Source of the DNA: Liolophura sinensis
Lineage: Eukaryota; Mollusca; Polyplacophora; Chitonida; Chitonidae
Direction: 5' to 3'
Length of the DNA stretch: 64,000 nt
Assembly: GCF_032854445.1 (NCBI RefSeq)
Contig: NC_088302.1
Coordinates: forward strand, 2,358,001 to 2,422,000
The notes under the pieces are model-generated. The model worked only from the letters and a program-made list of their open reading frames with translations. It did no database searches and was not told the origin of the DNA. Made by a program: the position numbers and the translations under genes. Below are positions 1-11,789 of this stretch, one piece after another (the first letter of the stretch is position 1; every line of letters begins with the position of its first letter).

Positions 1-1953
1 ATCAGCAGGAATGAAATCTCAAGGTCAAGGTCATTCCACTCCAGCTTCAAATACTTTTGGTACAGTACATGTACATCCTGCAGTTGATAAAAAATTGACC
101 TAAGCTCTGTCATTTGTAAATGTACATATATAATGTAAATTGTAAATTCATTTTTATTGACACCGGTGATAATTCCGGGGGAGGGGTCAGGTTGTAATAA
201 TAGACATGTATGATATACGAATGTACATGACATCCGGTACGGATATACCAGCCAGCTCAGATAAGGAACTACCTTTTTTTTTTTGCAGCATAGATTAGAA
301 TTTCCTGTGCTTTTGATTTTGGGACCAAAATTGAAGACTTCTGTGGGTTATAGACGTATTCATGCAATCTTTAGAGAGCAGCCCCACAGACTGCTTGCTA
401 AGAGCTAAAAGCCTTCACATAAACACTGTGCATGTGTTTGCAATAATCATCATTGAGTGTATGGTGATGTATGGGAGGGGGAGGCTAATTGCCTTTCATT
501 TCACTTGATAAGTTCTGATTGCTCTCTGATAGTCCTAGAGTGTTTACAGGTGATCTGCTATCGCCTGATGTAGGGGGACGGGTAAGTGGATGTGACGGGG
601 GCAGCCACTGCGCACCACCCCCCTTGGGGCAGACTTGTAGGCACCCCATGTGTAGCTGCCTGATATCATAGCGCTGTAACCCTGAGGTGAAATGTGTGAA
701 ACTCAACCCATTTATGGAAACCAATTTGCACACAAATGTGTGAAATAACTATTTTATAGCCTATATTTATAATCTCTAGCCATACTTATTATTTATATTT
801 TATTACAGTATCTACATGTATGTTAGGCAGTCACAATTGTGCCATATCAAACTTTGTAAATACATTTAAGTTGGTCACTAGAACCTCCTTAGCTCTGTTG
901 TAAACTTACACGTAGGAAATCATCTTTTTCATCAACTTTGAAATTAGGAGTACTAGTTACAAATTTGTATGCAGATCACAAGTTTTTTTGCTCCATGGAC
1001 AGAGTGAAACCTCAATCAATCGATCAATCTATTTTAGATGAAACAGGTATGCATGTATATGTCATATATTCAAAAAGAAGGTGCTGTAATTTTTCATGCA
1101 GTTGCTTTGATTTGTACTGCCTTTAGCATCTCTCTCTCTCTCTCTCTCTCTCAGAAAGTTTCAAGACACCTCTTTGCAATGCATGTTGAAATCACATATA
1201 TCACTACAGATGTTGTAACCCAGAGTTTACCGCTCCTTATGAGCTCACTGCATCCTGCATGTCACGATACACACACAGTCTTGCAGTATTTACTGCATTA
1301 GCCCTGCCCCCTACAGCGCAGTATATTTTCTATACCATGTACTGCTGTACTGTTGTTTGTAGTTCATTTTCTGAGACTCTCTAAAAAATTTAGTACTTAA
1401 TAGGTTACATGTAGCTACAGAATAATATCCTAGTAATTTGACTAGATTCTTCCAGATTTATGCAAGGTTAAGGGAAGCATCTTATGGCCGCTCAGTTGCA
1501 TTAATATGCACATTTTCGTTGGAAAATCTCCTCTCAAAAACAGCTGACACTAGTACTGTGGCATTCAATTTTTCATAGAAGTGTTCCTAAAGATCTTCTA
1601 CAAAACTAGTATTTGTCTTCTTTTTTTTTTTTTGTGACCTGTCTGTAGTTGCATGTATGTTTCATTTTCTCTGTAACTCTATCCTAAAATGAGAGAAATT
1701 ATCTTTTCACATGGGTGCCAAGTCCCATTTATTCCAATATGCCAACAAACATGTATTTTTTTCAAAATTAAATTTGAAGAAGTGATGCTGGTGTATTACA
1801 CAGAGCTATAACATATTTACCAATGTACGACATTTGCTGACAAATGTGAACATACATTTCACTGAGAGATACATTTTAGCAGTGGGTTATTATTTTTTTT
1901 GGTATAATATTGTGAGAAATGTCCTGATTGTTTGATTTGTGTGTTTCTTCCAG
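1..1953. other. Intronic or upstream sequence, no exon recognised
   Basis: The sequence is AT-rich with stop codons in all frames. I looked for the anoctamin segment that normally precedes the penultimate helix and did not see it. A (TC)12 microsatellite lies at 1129-1152, followed by AG; it could act as a polypyrimidine tract, but what follows is not anoctamin-like. Confidence 0.5.
1129..1152. repeat. (TC)n microsatellite
   Basis: Twelve uninterrupted TC dinucleotides. Confidence 0.95.
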
Positions 1954-2087
1954 GGATGTGGTACTCCATTCTGAACTTCCTTAACATTTTTGGAGTGGTG
2001 TCCAACTCTTTCCTGATAGCCTTCACATCCAGCTGGGGCAGCCAGTTCAGCTCTTACCACAAACTCTGGGTCGTCATTTTATTTGAG
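1954..2087 (+). CDS. Anoctamin exon (first in window), penultimate membrane helix
   Basis: The acceptor is a pyrimidine-rich tract ending TTCTTCCAG and the donor is GAG|GTGGGT. The first two bases complete a codon begun in an exon outside the window. It encodes a hydrophobic helix (YSILNFLNIFGVVSNSFLIA), FTS, a short polar loop, and the start of the last helix (LWVVILFE). Confidence 0.88.
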
Positions 2088-5000
2088 GTGGGTTAGTTAT
2101 CACCTGACTTGGTAACATGAAAAGTAATAATGTAGCATGGTATGATAATGTAGCATGGTATGATAATGTAGCATTATATGATCCATAATAATGCAGCATG
2201 ACCAGTTACGTGGATAATGCACCATGATGTGATCATATCTTGATGTAATGATAATATAGCAGAATATGATTCATGATAATCTGGCATGGTCAGTTACATG
2301 GGTAATGTACAATGATCATGTGATCACATCCTGATGTAGTGATAATGTACCATGGCATGATCATGTCCTGATGTAATGATAACTTACCATGTCATGATTA
2401 TGTGCTGATGTAGTGATAACGTATCATGGCATGATCATGTCCTGGTGTAATGATAACATACCATAACTTGATCGTGTGCTGATATAATGATAATGTACCA
2501 TGACATGATGTTGTCCTGATGTAATGATAATGTACCATGACATGATGTTGTCCTGCTGTAGTGATAACGTACCATGACTTGATCATGTCCTGATGTAAGG
2601 ATAACGTACCATGTCATGATCATGTGCTGATGTAGTGATAACGTACCATGACATGATCATGTGCTGATGTAATGATAATGTACCATGACATGATCATGCC
2701 CTGATGTAATGATAATGTACCATGACATGATCATGTCCTGATGTAATGATAATGTACCATGACATGATCATGCCCTGATGTAATGATAATGTACCATGAC
2801 ATGATCATGTCCTGCTGTAGTGATAACGTACCATGGCATGATCATGTCCTGATGTAATGACAATGTATCATGACATGATCATGTGCTGATGTAATGATAA
2901 TGTACCATGTCATGATCATGTGCTGATGTAGTGATAATGTACCATGGCATGATCATGTCCTGATGTAATGATAACGTACCATGACATGATCATGTGCTGA
3001 TGTAGTGATAACGTACCATGGCATGATCATGTCCTGGTGTAATGATAACGTACCATGGCATGATCATGTCCTGGTGTAATGATAACGTACCATGGCATGA
3101 TCATGTCCTGGTGTAATGATAATGTACCATGGCATGATCATGTTCTGCTGTAATGATAACGTACCATGACATGATCATGTCCTGGTGTAATGATAACGTA
3201 CCATGGCATGATCATGTCCTGGTGTAATGATAACGTACCATGACATGATCATGTCCTGGTGTAATGATAACGTACCATGTCATGATCATGTGCTGATGTA
3301 GTGATAACGTACCATGGCATGATCATGTCCTGGTGTAATGATAATGTACAGTGACATGATCATGTGCTGATGTAGTGATAACATACCATGACATGATCAT
3401 GCCCTGATGTAATGATAATGTACCATGACATGATCATGTGCTGATGTAATGATAACGTACCATGACATGATCATGTCCTGATGTAGTGATAACGTACCTT
3501 GACATGATCATGTGCTGATGTAGTGATAACGTACCTTGACATGATCATGTGCTGATGTAGTGATAATGTACCATGACATGATCATGTCCAGATGTAATGA
3601 TAATGTACCATGACATGATCATGTGCTGATGTAGTGATAACGTACCTTGACATGATCATGTGCTGATGTAAGGATAATGTATCATGGCATGATCTTGTCC
3701 CAATATGGTGATAACGTACTGTGACATGATCATGTCCTGATGTAATGATAATGTACCTTGACAATGCAGAGATTATAGACAACTTTGTGTATACTTGTAT
3801 ATACATGTAGTTCAAACATGCTAATTAGCAGCACGTGAGGATGAGCAGTAATGATTTACTACATTTTCCCTTCAGCACATCGTGTTTGTGGTCAAATTTC
3901 TGCTAGCCTACATCATTCCAGACATTCCTTCAGATGTCAAGCTGGCCATCAGAAGGGTAGGTTTCCTATTTGACATAATATTATGGTAAGATTCTGGTGT
4001 GATATGTACATGTGGTTCTTTCTCATCTGGTGCTTCTACCACTATTACATTATATTACATGACACATGTGTGATAATCATGTTCATGATGTATCATTAAA
4101 TAAGATTATGACTCGGAGTGTTTGAAATACAGTGCTGTATGATAAACAGTAATATATCACTGGGTGCCAGCGTACTACACCGTAGAACTTAATTCAGATG
4201 ATTAATGTAACTGTTTTCAGGTAATCATCAATATTGTATGTACTGACCCATGTGCCAGTTATTTTTTGTGGATTGATCTACCTGGTAATGTAAAATTGTT
4301 ACAAAAAGGACACTATTCTGCATTTTTAACATATTGAATTTGAAACGTGGTATTCTTCATTCTTCATAATGTAATAATTACAAGATATGTTGGCTTTATT
4401 GTTCTTTATTAAAAGTAAATTCTACAAAGACGTTTTCTTGAAAACTTAACAATGTCATTGTACTACACTGAAGACTTAGAGCTGACAGAAACTGGCATGG
4501 TGTTATATGTACATGTACTTACTACAATTTTCAATCTTTACTGCAGGAAAAGTACCAAGTGAACCGAATCTTAGAATCAGCCAAAAAGAATATTCCAACA
4601 GATTTTCACAACCTTGTTCCTGAGCCTGTCAAACCATCAGAAACGTAAGCAAAAGATCAAATATGATCTGAGTCCGGCAATGGCGTCATACTATAAAACA
4701 GACACGATCCAGTGATTCACTCTGAAACCCAGATCCCATAATGTACATATACAAACATGACTCAGTGATCTACAAATCATCCCTGGTCTCCTGGGATAAA
4801 AACAAGCATCACTTCCTGATGCATTGATCTAGAATACAGATAACTCCATGATCTACAACACCCATAACCCTGTGATCTTGAACACACATAACCCTGTGAT
4901 CTTGAATACCCATATCCCCATGATCTAGAACACACATATCCCCATATGTAGAACACCCATATTCCTGTGATCTTGAACACACATAACCCCATGATCTAGA

Positions 5001-8000
5001 ACACACATATCCCCATGATGTAAAACGCACATAACCCCGTGATCTAGACCACCCATATCCCCATGCTCTAGAACACCCATATTCCCGTGATCTAGAACAC
5101 CCATATTCCCATGATCTAGAACACACATATTCCCATGATCTAGAACAAACATATCCCCATGATCTAAAACACCCATATTCCTGTGATCTAGAACACCCAT
5201 ATCCCCATGATCTAGAACACACATAACCCCATGATCTAGAACACACATAACCCCATGATTTAGAACACACATATCCCCATGATCTAGGATATCCCCATGA
5301 TCTAGAACACACATAACCTCATGATCTAGAACACACATAACCCTGTGATCTAGAAACACATAATGCTGTGATCTAGAACACACATATCCCATAATCTAGA
5401 ACAAACATAACCCCATGATCTAGAACACACATATCCCCATGATCTAGAACACACATATCCCCATGATCTAGAACACACATATCCCCATGATCTAGAACAC
5501 ACATAACCCTGTGATCTAGAACACCCACCTTTCCATGATCTAGAACATCCGTCATTACATGGTGTAGGACATCAACCTTTCCATTCAGAGGAAAAAACCA
5601 TGCCCCCCACCCCCTTTCCCTCATAATGTTCAAAAAAACATGATCTAAGACATATATAATGAATAACTGTCGAACTTGTTATTTCACTAACTACTTGTGC
5701 ATGTACAAGTGTGACCTCTTTTGGATCTATCATTGAGTAAGACGTAAAAGTCCAGTCAAATAAATAAATAAATTCTTTGGATCTAGAACAACAATAACAT
5801 GTATCTTTATTACAGTGTTGACTGTTTACAACTGTGGGAGTGTGAAAACATGATTTGTACATATGCATTACTATATTATAATCATAGGAGCTTGTAAAGA
5901 AATAGTCTTTGCATTTACTTTTGCTTGGTTTTGTCAAATTTGTTTTGGAGATGAGGTGGCCCAGTCCTCTTACTTGTGCTTGGTTTTGTCAAATTTGTTT
6001 GGAGAGAAGGTGGCCCAGCCGTCTTACTTGTGCTTGGTTTTGTCAAATTTGTTTTGGAGATGAGGTGGCCAAGCCCTCTTACTTGTGCTGGGTTTTGTCA
6101 AATTTGTTTTGGAGATTAGGTGGCCCAGTCCTCTTACTTGTGCTTGGTTTGTCAAATTTGTTTTGGAGATGAGATGACCCAGTCCTCTTGTGCATGGTTT
6201 TGTGAGATTTGTTTTGGAGATGAGGTGGCCCAGTGCTCTTACTTGTGCTTGGCTATGTCAAATTTGTTTTGGAGATGAGATGACCCAGTGCTCTTTCTTG
6301 TGCTTGGCTATGTCAGATTTGTTGTGGAGATGAGGTGGCCCAGCCGTCTTACTTGTGCTTGGTTTTGTCAAATCTGTTTTGGAGATGAGGTGGCCCACTC
6401 ATCTTACTTGTGCTTGGTTTTGTCAAATTTGTTGTGGAGATGAGGTGGCCCATTGCTCTTACTTGTGCTTGGTTTTGTCAAATATGTTTCGGAGATGAGG
6501 TGGCCCAGCCGTCTAACTTCAGTTTGGTTTTGTCAAATTTGTTTTGGAGATGAGGTGGTCCAGCCGTCTTGTGCTTGGTTTTGTCAAATTTGTTTTGGAG
6601 ATGAGGTGGCCCAGTCCACTTACTTGTGTTTGGTTTTGTCAAATTTGTTGTGGAGATGAGATGACCCAGTGCTCTTACTTGTGCATGGTTTTGTCAGATT
6701 TGTTTTGGAGATGAGGTGGCCCAGTGCTCTTACTTGTGCTTGGCTATGTCAGATTTGTTTTGGAGATGAGGTGGCCCACTCATCTTACTTGTACTTGGTT
6801 TTGTCAAATCTGTTTTGGAGATGAGGTGGCCCACTTCTCTTACTTGTGTTTGGTTTTGTCAGATTTGTTTTGGAGATGAGGTGGCCCAGTGCTCTTACTT
6901 GTGCTTGGCTATGTCAGATTTGTTTTGGAGATGAGGTGGTCCAGTCCACTTACCTATGCTTGGTTTTGTCAAATTTGTTGTGGAGATGAGGTGGCATAGC
7001 CGTCTTAATTGTGCTTGGTTTTGTCAAATTTGTTTTGGAGATGAGGTGGCCCACTTCTCTTACTTGTGCTTGGTTTTGTCACATTTGTTTTGGAGATGAG
7101 GTGGCCCACTCCTCTTACTTGTGCTTGGTTTTGTCAAATTTGTTGTGGAGATGAGGTGGCCCAGCCCTCTTACTTGTGCTTGGTTTTGTCAAATTTGTTT
7201 TGAAGATGAGTTGGCCCAGTGCTCTTACTTGTGCTTGGTTTTGTCAAATTTGTTTTGGAGATGAGGTGGCCCACTTCTCTTACTTGTGCTTGGTTTTGTC
7301 CAATTTGTTGTGGAGATGAGGTGGCTCGGCCCTCTTACTTGTGCTTGGTTTTGTCAAATTTGTTTTGAAGATGAGTTGGCCCAGTGCTCTTACTTGTGCT
7401 TGGTTTTGTCAAATTTGTTTTGGAGATGAGGTGGCCCACTTCTCTTACTTGTGCTTGGTTTTGTCAAATTTGTTTTGGAGATGAGGGGGCCCAGTGCTCT
7501 TACTTGTGCTGGGTTTTGTCACATTTGTTTTGGAGATGAGGTGGCCCAGTCCACTTACTTGTGCTTGGTTTTGTCAAATTTGTTGTGGAGATGAGGTGGC
7601 TCGGCCCTCTTACTTGTGCTTGGTTTTGTCAAATTTGTTTTGGGGTTGAGGTGGCCCAGCCGTCTTACTTGTGCTTGGTTTTGTCAAATATGTTTTGGAG
7701 ATGAAGTGGCCCACTTCTCTTACTTGTGCTTGGTTTTGTCACATTTGTTTTGGAGATGAGGTGGTCCACTCATCTTACTTGTGCTTGGTTTTGTCAAATT
7801 TGTTTCGGAGATGAGGTGGCACAGACCTCTTACTTGTGCTTGTTTTGTCAAATTTGTTGTGGAGATGAGATGGCCCACTCCTCTTGTGCTTGGTTTTGTC
7901 AAATTTGTTGTGGAGATGAGATGGCCCACTTCTCTTACTTGTGCTTGTTTTTGTCAAATTTGTTTTGGCTGTATGGTTGTGTAATAGTGTGGCACACCTT

Positions 8001-11000
8001 TCACTTAGCACTGGTCGGTGTGTACATAATGTGGTAGCTCTGTGGTTTCAGCTCTTCACTTACCACTAATGCCTTCAGCAGTCTCCCACCTTTACACCCT
8101 GTGAATGAGAATCTCAGACAGGAAGCACTCAACCACAGGTATTAATTTTAGAGACTTGGCTATATATGCAGACATGGGTTCATATCCAACCCTTGATAGT
8201 CCCTTCCTTTGTAAATACATTTAAATATAGAGTATAAACATAACCCAGTTCTTGTAGCCTGCATGCTGACAACTGAATGTTTGGTGTGGTTTACATATTT
8301 CAATTTTGGACTCGCATGACTTCTTTTTATGTTTTTTTATCATTTTTCACAAAATATGGATGTGCATACATTGTATTGAACATTTTAACTACTGTTGCTA
8401 CAAAAGTACAGATATCATTCATGAATAATCAGTGAGCTGATAAAGAACATGAAACTGAATGAACTGACATAACTGAAGTATTGAATTCTGATACTTGATG
8501 GTAGAATATAGGCACACAAATATGAATAGTACTGATTGAAACACCCTTGTCATCCTTCTTCTTCAGCTATGGGACTGTGAGCTCTTCAGGAGTGGTTCCG
8601 TTAGATACAACAACTGAACCAGATGATCATGACACCAAAGGTAAAGTCACTGAGGTTATTCACGTGATCAAAATGAAGATCATAAGTCTAATGAATCATG
8701 AGCTTAAGACCTGTTCATGAAAGATGTTAAATTGTTGAGTAATAACTTATTTACCGACAATTATATCATTGAATGTGTGTCTGTGTATTGAGGACTTCAG
8801 AATCCCAAAATCACACTTAGTTTCAATACTCTTGTTCATGGAAACATTCTTTGATTTTTAAGTTCAAATGTTATAACTTAGACTTTTGTTGCATTCGATT
8901 TTATCATAGTTATTTTTTTTAATTGTATTCTAACCCATGTTGCAGAAAAATCCATGATTACATGTACAACATAGAGAAGTATAATAAACTAAGATCATGC
9001 AAAATGGGCAGACATGCATGACATGTGACGGCTGTATGATGGTTAGTTCCAAGTTTAATGCAGTTTTCTGATTTTACCCTTTGGTTTGGATCCTAGCACC
9101 CTACACCCCTAGTTCACCCTCACCGTACAAGCTTCCTCGTGGTGATGATGAGACATTGACCAATCAGGCGAGGTACTGGCACCCCACAGACCTTAATCAC
9201 AGTCAGACATAGCATCAGTAGTGCCCAGCGTCCGTGGTGTGCATGGAATGGTAGTAATATCCTGGCTTCTGCTTGTCCTGTATGACTGAAGTGATAAGAG
9301 ATGGTGGTGGTGTGGCTAGCCTAATATCTCAGTGTGCAAACTTGAATTCTCTCGGCTTCTCTGTTTGTGTTGATTCCAGGTTGACTATACCTGATGTGTT
9401 TACATGTAGATTCTACAGTAGTGTTATCAACCAGGGTGCTTTAGCTAGCCACTTGCTCTTTTGCACTTGTACTTTTGGTACACTTTTGTTATTCCACTGG
9501 GATAGAGTCCTCTTCTCCTTTGGGTGTGATGTTTCTGAAATCATTTCTGTTATTAATTTGCATTTTTACCACACTTGAAGTATCACACATTGAATAAATT
9601 ACTACAGCAGGCTGCACTTGGACAGGTTCCTCCACTCATGGACCTGCACTTGGACAGTTTCCTCCACTCAAGGACCTGCACTTGGACAGTTTCCTCCACT
9701 CATGGACCTGCACTTGGACAGTTTCCTCCACTCAAGGACCTGCACTTGGACAGTTTCCTCCACTCATGGACCTGCACTTGGACAGTTTCCTCCACTCATG
9801 GACCTGCACTTGGACAGTTTCCTCCACTCATGGACCTGCACTTGGACAGTTTCCTCCACTCAAGGACCTGTCCACCATCATTTTAGTGAAAGTTCTTGAG
9901 CATATCAGTGGGAAACGTACACCAATAAAATAAACAAAAATGTAAATGTTTCATCAGTTACTATAATGGAGATTCCCCTAGAAGACCTAATTCTAGTGTG
10001 GTTTCCACTGTGTTTGAAAGTATAATAAGCAACCTGTAGATGTAGAAGTCTTCATTTAACCAAAACTGTTCACCAATGCCTTGTTTCATGAAGTAATTTA
10101 TTCAGGCCCAAAATAAGATGTCCAAATGCATTTCTTGGTAATATAACTGCTCCTATAGATTTAGTAACTTTACAGATGTATATGGTGGCGTTCTTAAAAC
10201 ATCTTTTACTTGTACAAGTAGGTCTTGTTACTGCCAGTTGAAAAATGTCTTCACACAGATGAGTGTGAGTTGCCAGCATACGTCCTCGTACTACTTTAAA
10301 CAGGTTACATGAAAACATTGGAAACTTCATGGTGCTTTTGGGTTACAATGTATCAGTTGTTTTTAAAAAATCATCAAAGGTTCATTAGACATTTTGAGGA
10401 TGCGCATGTATATATCCTTCCTTGACCAATGTTACCTGAGTACTAACAAAAATCATTAACATTAAGTTTCTGGACTGACACAAGAGGCACATTTGAATAC
10501 ATATTTCCATAATGCTTCTTTCTTTTGACTGTACTTGATGTTCTTCCTATTTTCATGTTTATGCTGGTATTGCATGTGTGGAAATCTGAAATAATTTGTT
10601 GTTTGTTTTCACTGCATGTTTTCCACTTTCATTACCTTCCGACAAAACTCAATTCTTGAAACTAAGTTATCTAAGAAGGTTAAAACATTTGTTCATTGAA
10701 ACTATCATGCTAATCTAATTGTTTTTATCAGTATATATGTGTAAACGGATTGAGCCTATGGCTTTATGTTAAACATCATACTCAGGTAAGCTCAGAAAAT
10801 GAGACTGAGATCGTGGATGGATTATGTAAATCATACTTCACATGAAAGTACAAAAATACAATGCTGCATCATATGTTTTCAAGATTTTAAATATAAAATC
10901 AGTCAATATATTCACTGATATTCAGGTTTTCATAACAATGCTCTTTGAATGAACTAAGTGATATCAGTTAGAACTATTGAATGGTTAATGTATTTTGACT

Positions 11001-11092
11001 CTTTCAGCTTGAGCTTGAGCTATGGCAAAGACGGGACGACGTACGAAGGGGTAAAGGATAAGTTCCCAGATGGACATTCTTCTGAGTTGTAG
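1954..11092 (+). CDS. Anoctamin (TMEM16) family protein, C-terminal part, 7 exons
   Basis: Seven exons with GT/AG borders join in one open frame: 1954-2087, 3876-3956, 4547-4644, 8052-8138, 8567-8640, 9097-9172 and 11008-11092 (stop TAG 11090-11092). Intron phases 0, 0, 2, 2, 1, 2 are all consistent. The ~211 residues begin with GMWYSILNFLNIFGVVSNSF, a hydrophobic segment followed by IAFTS, then a second hydrophobic segment with FEHIVFVVKFLLAY and IPDIP. This is the arrangement of the last two membrane helices of anoctamins, which are dimeric calcium-activated chloride channels or lipid scramblases of plasma or internal membranes. Only about 15 residues separate the helices, so the long cysteine-bearing loop of ANO1/ANO6 is absent; the subfamily is undetermined. 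The calcium-binding helices would be encoded upstream of the window. The ~130-residue tail is polar, rich in Ser/Thr/Pro, and not recognised. The family call is firm; channel versus scramblase cannot be decided here. Confidence 0.88.
2125..3763. repeat. 37-bp minisatellite, ~44 copies, palindromic core
   Basis: The unit is 37 bp and reads through TGATGTAATGATAA, TGTACCATG and GACATGATCATGTC. The last segment is a perfect 14-bp palindrome; most units keep at least the 12-bp core ACATGATCATGT. Units at the left edge (2125-2400) are degenerate and the centre (2640-3480) is homogeneous. The array lies in the intron between the first two visible anoctamin exons. Open frames on the minus strand here come only from the repeat. 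Confidence 0.95.
3876..3956 (+). CDS. Anoctamin exon, last membrane helix and IPDIP motif
   Basis: This is an 81-nt symmetrical phase-0 exon between TTCCCTTCAG and AGG|GTAGGT. It encodes HIVFVVKFLLAYIIPDIP followed by a charged stretch ending in RR. The (F)EH...IPD(I/V)P pattern is among the most conserved C-terminal signatures of anoctamins. Confidence 0.9.
4547..4644 (+). CDS. Anoctamin exon, cytoplasmic tail start
   Basis: The acceptor is TTTACTGCAG and the donor is AAC|GTAAGC. It begins EKYQVNRILESAKKN, the charged amphipathic stretch that follows the last helix in anoctamins (compare REKY in ANO6-like proteins), then PEPVKPSET. It ends in phase 2. Confidence 0.85.
4826..5580. repeat. 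24-bp minisatellite, ~31 copies
   Basis: The unit is GATCTAGAACACACATA plus TCCCCAT, 24 bp, with occasional 22-23 bp or 36-bp variants. Because 24 is divisible by 3, minus-strand frames stay open and give eight-residue periodic translations (WGYVCSRS-like); these are not proteins. Each unit contains TCTAGA. It lies in the 3.4-kb intron after exon 4547-4644. Confidence 0.95.
5732..5774 (+). mobile_element. SINE family A, 3' tail fragment
   Basis: It matches the last ~43 bp of the SINE family seen elsewhere in the window: a degenerate TTGAGTACGGCGTAAAAC followed by a (C)AATCAAATAAATAAA-type tail. The head and body are missing. Confidence 0.6.
5917..7967. repeat. 55-bp minisatellite, ~37 copies
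   Basis: The unit is 55 bp: ACTTGTGCTTGGTTTTGTCA, AATTTGTTTTGGAGATGAGG, TGGCCCAGTCCTCTT. Variants recur (TTGTGG for TTTTGG; CCACTTCTCTT; GGCTATGTCAG), including shortened units lacking TTACT. It lies in the same intron as the 24-bp array and ends ~85 bp before exon 8052. Open frames across it on both strands are repeat artefacts. Confidence 0.96.
8052..8138 (+). CDS. Anoctamin tail exon
   Basis: This 87-nt exon keeps phase 2 on both sides, so it could be skipped without a frameshift. The acceptor CTGTGGTTTCAG is pyrimidine-poor and the donor is CAG|GTATTA. It encodes SSLTTNAFSSLPPLHPVNEN and a short basic/acidic end. It starts only ~85 bp after the 55-bp minisatellite ends. Confidence is lower than for the helix exons because the tail has no recognisable family similarity. 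Confidence 0.65.
8567..8640 (+). CDS. Anoctamin tail exon
   Basis: A strong pyrimidine tract ending CTTCTTCTTCAG precedes it and the donor is AAAG|GTAAAG. It encodes YGTVSSSGVVPLDTTTEPDD and ends in phase 1. It is in frame with the exons on either side. Confidence 0.68.
9097..9172 (+). CDS. Anoctamin tail exon
   Basis: The acceptor is TTTGGATCCTAG and the donor is GCGAG|GTACTG. It encodes APYTPSSPSPYKLPRGDDET and a few more residues, proline- and serine-rich. The phase (1 in, 2 out) fits both neighbours. Confidence 0.65.
9611..9870. repeat. 32-bp minisatellite, 8 copies
   Basis: The unit is GGACCTGCACTTGGACAG plus TTTCCTCCACTCAT (32 bp), alternating between CTCAT and CTCAA ends. Since 32 is not divisible by 3, each reading frame rotates through all three translations, which explains three overlapping ~90-residue open frames. 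It lies in the last intron of the anoctamin gene. Confidence 0.95.
9871..11007. other. Last anoctamin intron, unique part
   Basis: AT-rich sequence without repeats or recognisable exons, up to the acceptor at 11007. Confidence 0.5.
11008..11092 (+). CDS. Anoctamin terminal coding exon with stop codon
   Basis: The acceptor is TGACTCTTTCAG. It completes a split Ser codon and reads LSLSYGKDGTTYEGVKDKFP and eight more residues to TAG at 11090-11092. The C-terminus (GHSSEL) is unremarkable. The frame agrees with all upstream exons, which supports this as the true end. Confidence 0.72.
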
Positions 11093-11465
11093 AGAATTAA
11101 CTCTTCATTGGGAAACAGATTCCATATTTGTACATGTGATGAAGGTCACCTTGTTCCAGGACCAGAAATTATGGTTTATAGTAGTACTGTATATTTGTGC
11201 GCACAAGTTCCTTATGCCTATAAAGGTATAAGGTCATACTGGATGCTGCAGACTGCCGGTTTGACAGTGAAAGTACAAAAGGTAGACCAAATGATGCATT
11301 GTTTACATGTTCTGTCAGGGTGTGCTCCTTCTCTCCAATATTGTTCTCGTACATTCAGTTTTAGGGAATTTATGGAAGTGTCACAATTAACTTTGGCATT
11401 TGTTCTCCTAAACAGATGATAACCAAGTATTCTATTCTATACGAAGAAATTTTTAATTGTCTGAG

Positions 11466-11735
11466 AAATGCCATTAGTTTCCCACTGGCTTGTCAGGGGT
11501 GTGCCTTTAGTAAGCCTGTGGAATGCCAGTAGTGTCCCACTGGCTTGTCAGGGGTGTGCCTTTAGTAAGCCTGTGGAATGCCAGTAGTGTCCCACTGGCT
11601 TGTCAGGGGTGTGCCTTTAGTAAGCCTGTGGAATGCCAGTAGTGTCCCACTGGCTTGTCAGGGGTGTGCCTTTAGTAAGCCTGTGGAATACCATTAGTGT
11701 CCCACTGGCTTGTCAGGGGTATGCCTTTAGTGGAC
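11466..11735. repeat. Second 55-bp minisatellite, 5 copies
   Basis: The unit is 55 bp (GAATGCCAGTAGTGTCCCAC, TGGCTTGTCAGGGGTGTGCC, TTTAGTAAGCCTGTG). The inner three copies are nearly identical and the outer two are diverged. It is unrelated in sequence to the 55-bp array at 5917-7967. Confidence 0.95.
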
Positions 11736-11789
11736 CAGTGTGACCACAGAACAATGCTAGAAGCCTACTTCTTGGCTATTGACCTAACT

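Noticed and set aside
1129-1200. The TC run plus AG at 1152-1155 as an anoctamin splice acceptor
   Set aside because: The following sequence does not translate into anything resembling the anoctamin segment expected before the penultimate helix.
2125-3763. A CRISPR-like array (regular spacing of a palindromic repeat)
   Set aside because: There are no unique spacers: the whole 37-bp unit repeats, so this is a minisatellite.
4809-5633. Long minus-strand open frames with eight-residue periodic translation (WGYVCSRS, MCVLDHGD)
   Set aside because: The 24-bp unit is divisible by 3, so any stop-free unit stays open in several frames. It is intronic and antisense to the anoctamin gene, with no other coding evidence.
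5863-8037. Open frames on both strands with LVLGFVKFVLEMRW-like repeats
   Set aside because: They come from the 55-bp minisatellite inside an anoctamin intron; frames exist on both strands, as expected from a stop-poor repeat.
9575-9933. Three overlapping ~90-residue open frames rich in TCTWTVSSTHGP / GQFPPLMDLHLDSFL
   Set aside because: They are products of the 32-bp repeat rotating through all three frames, not a repetitive secreted protein.
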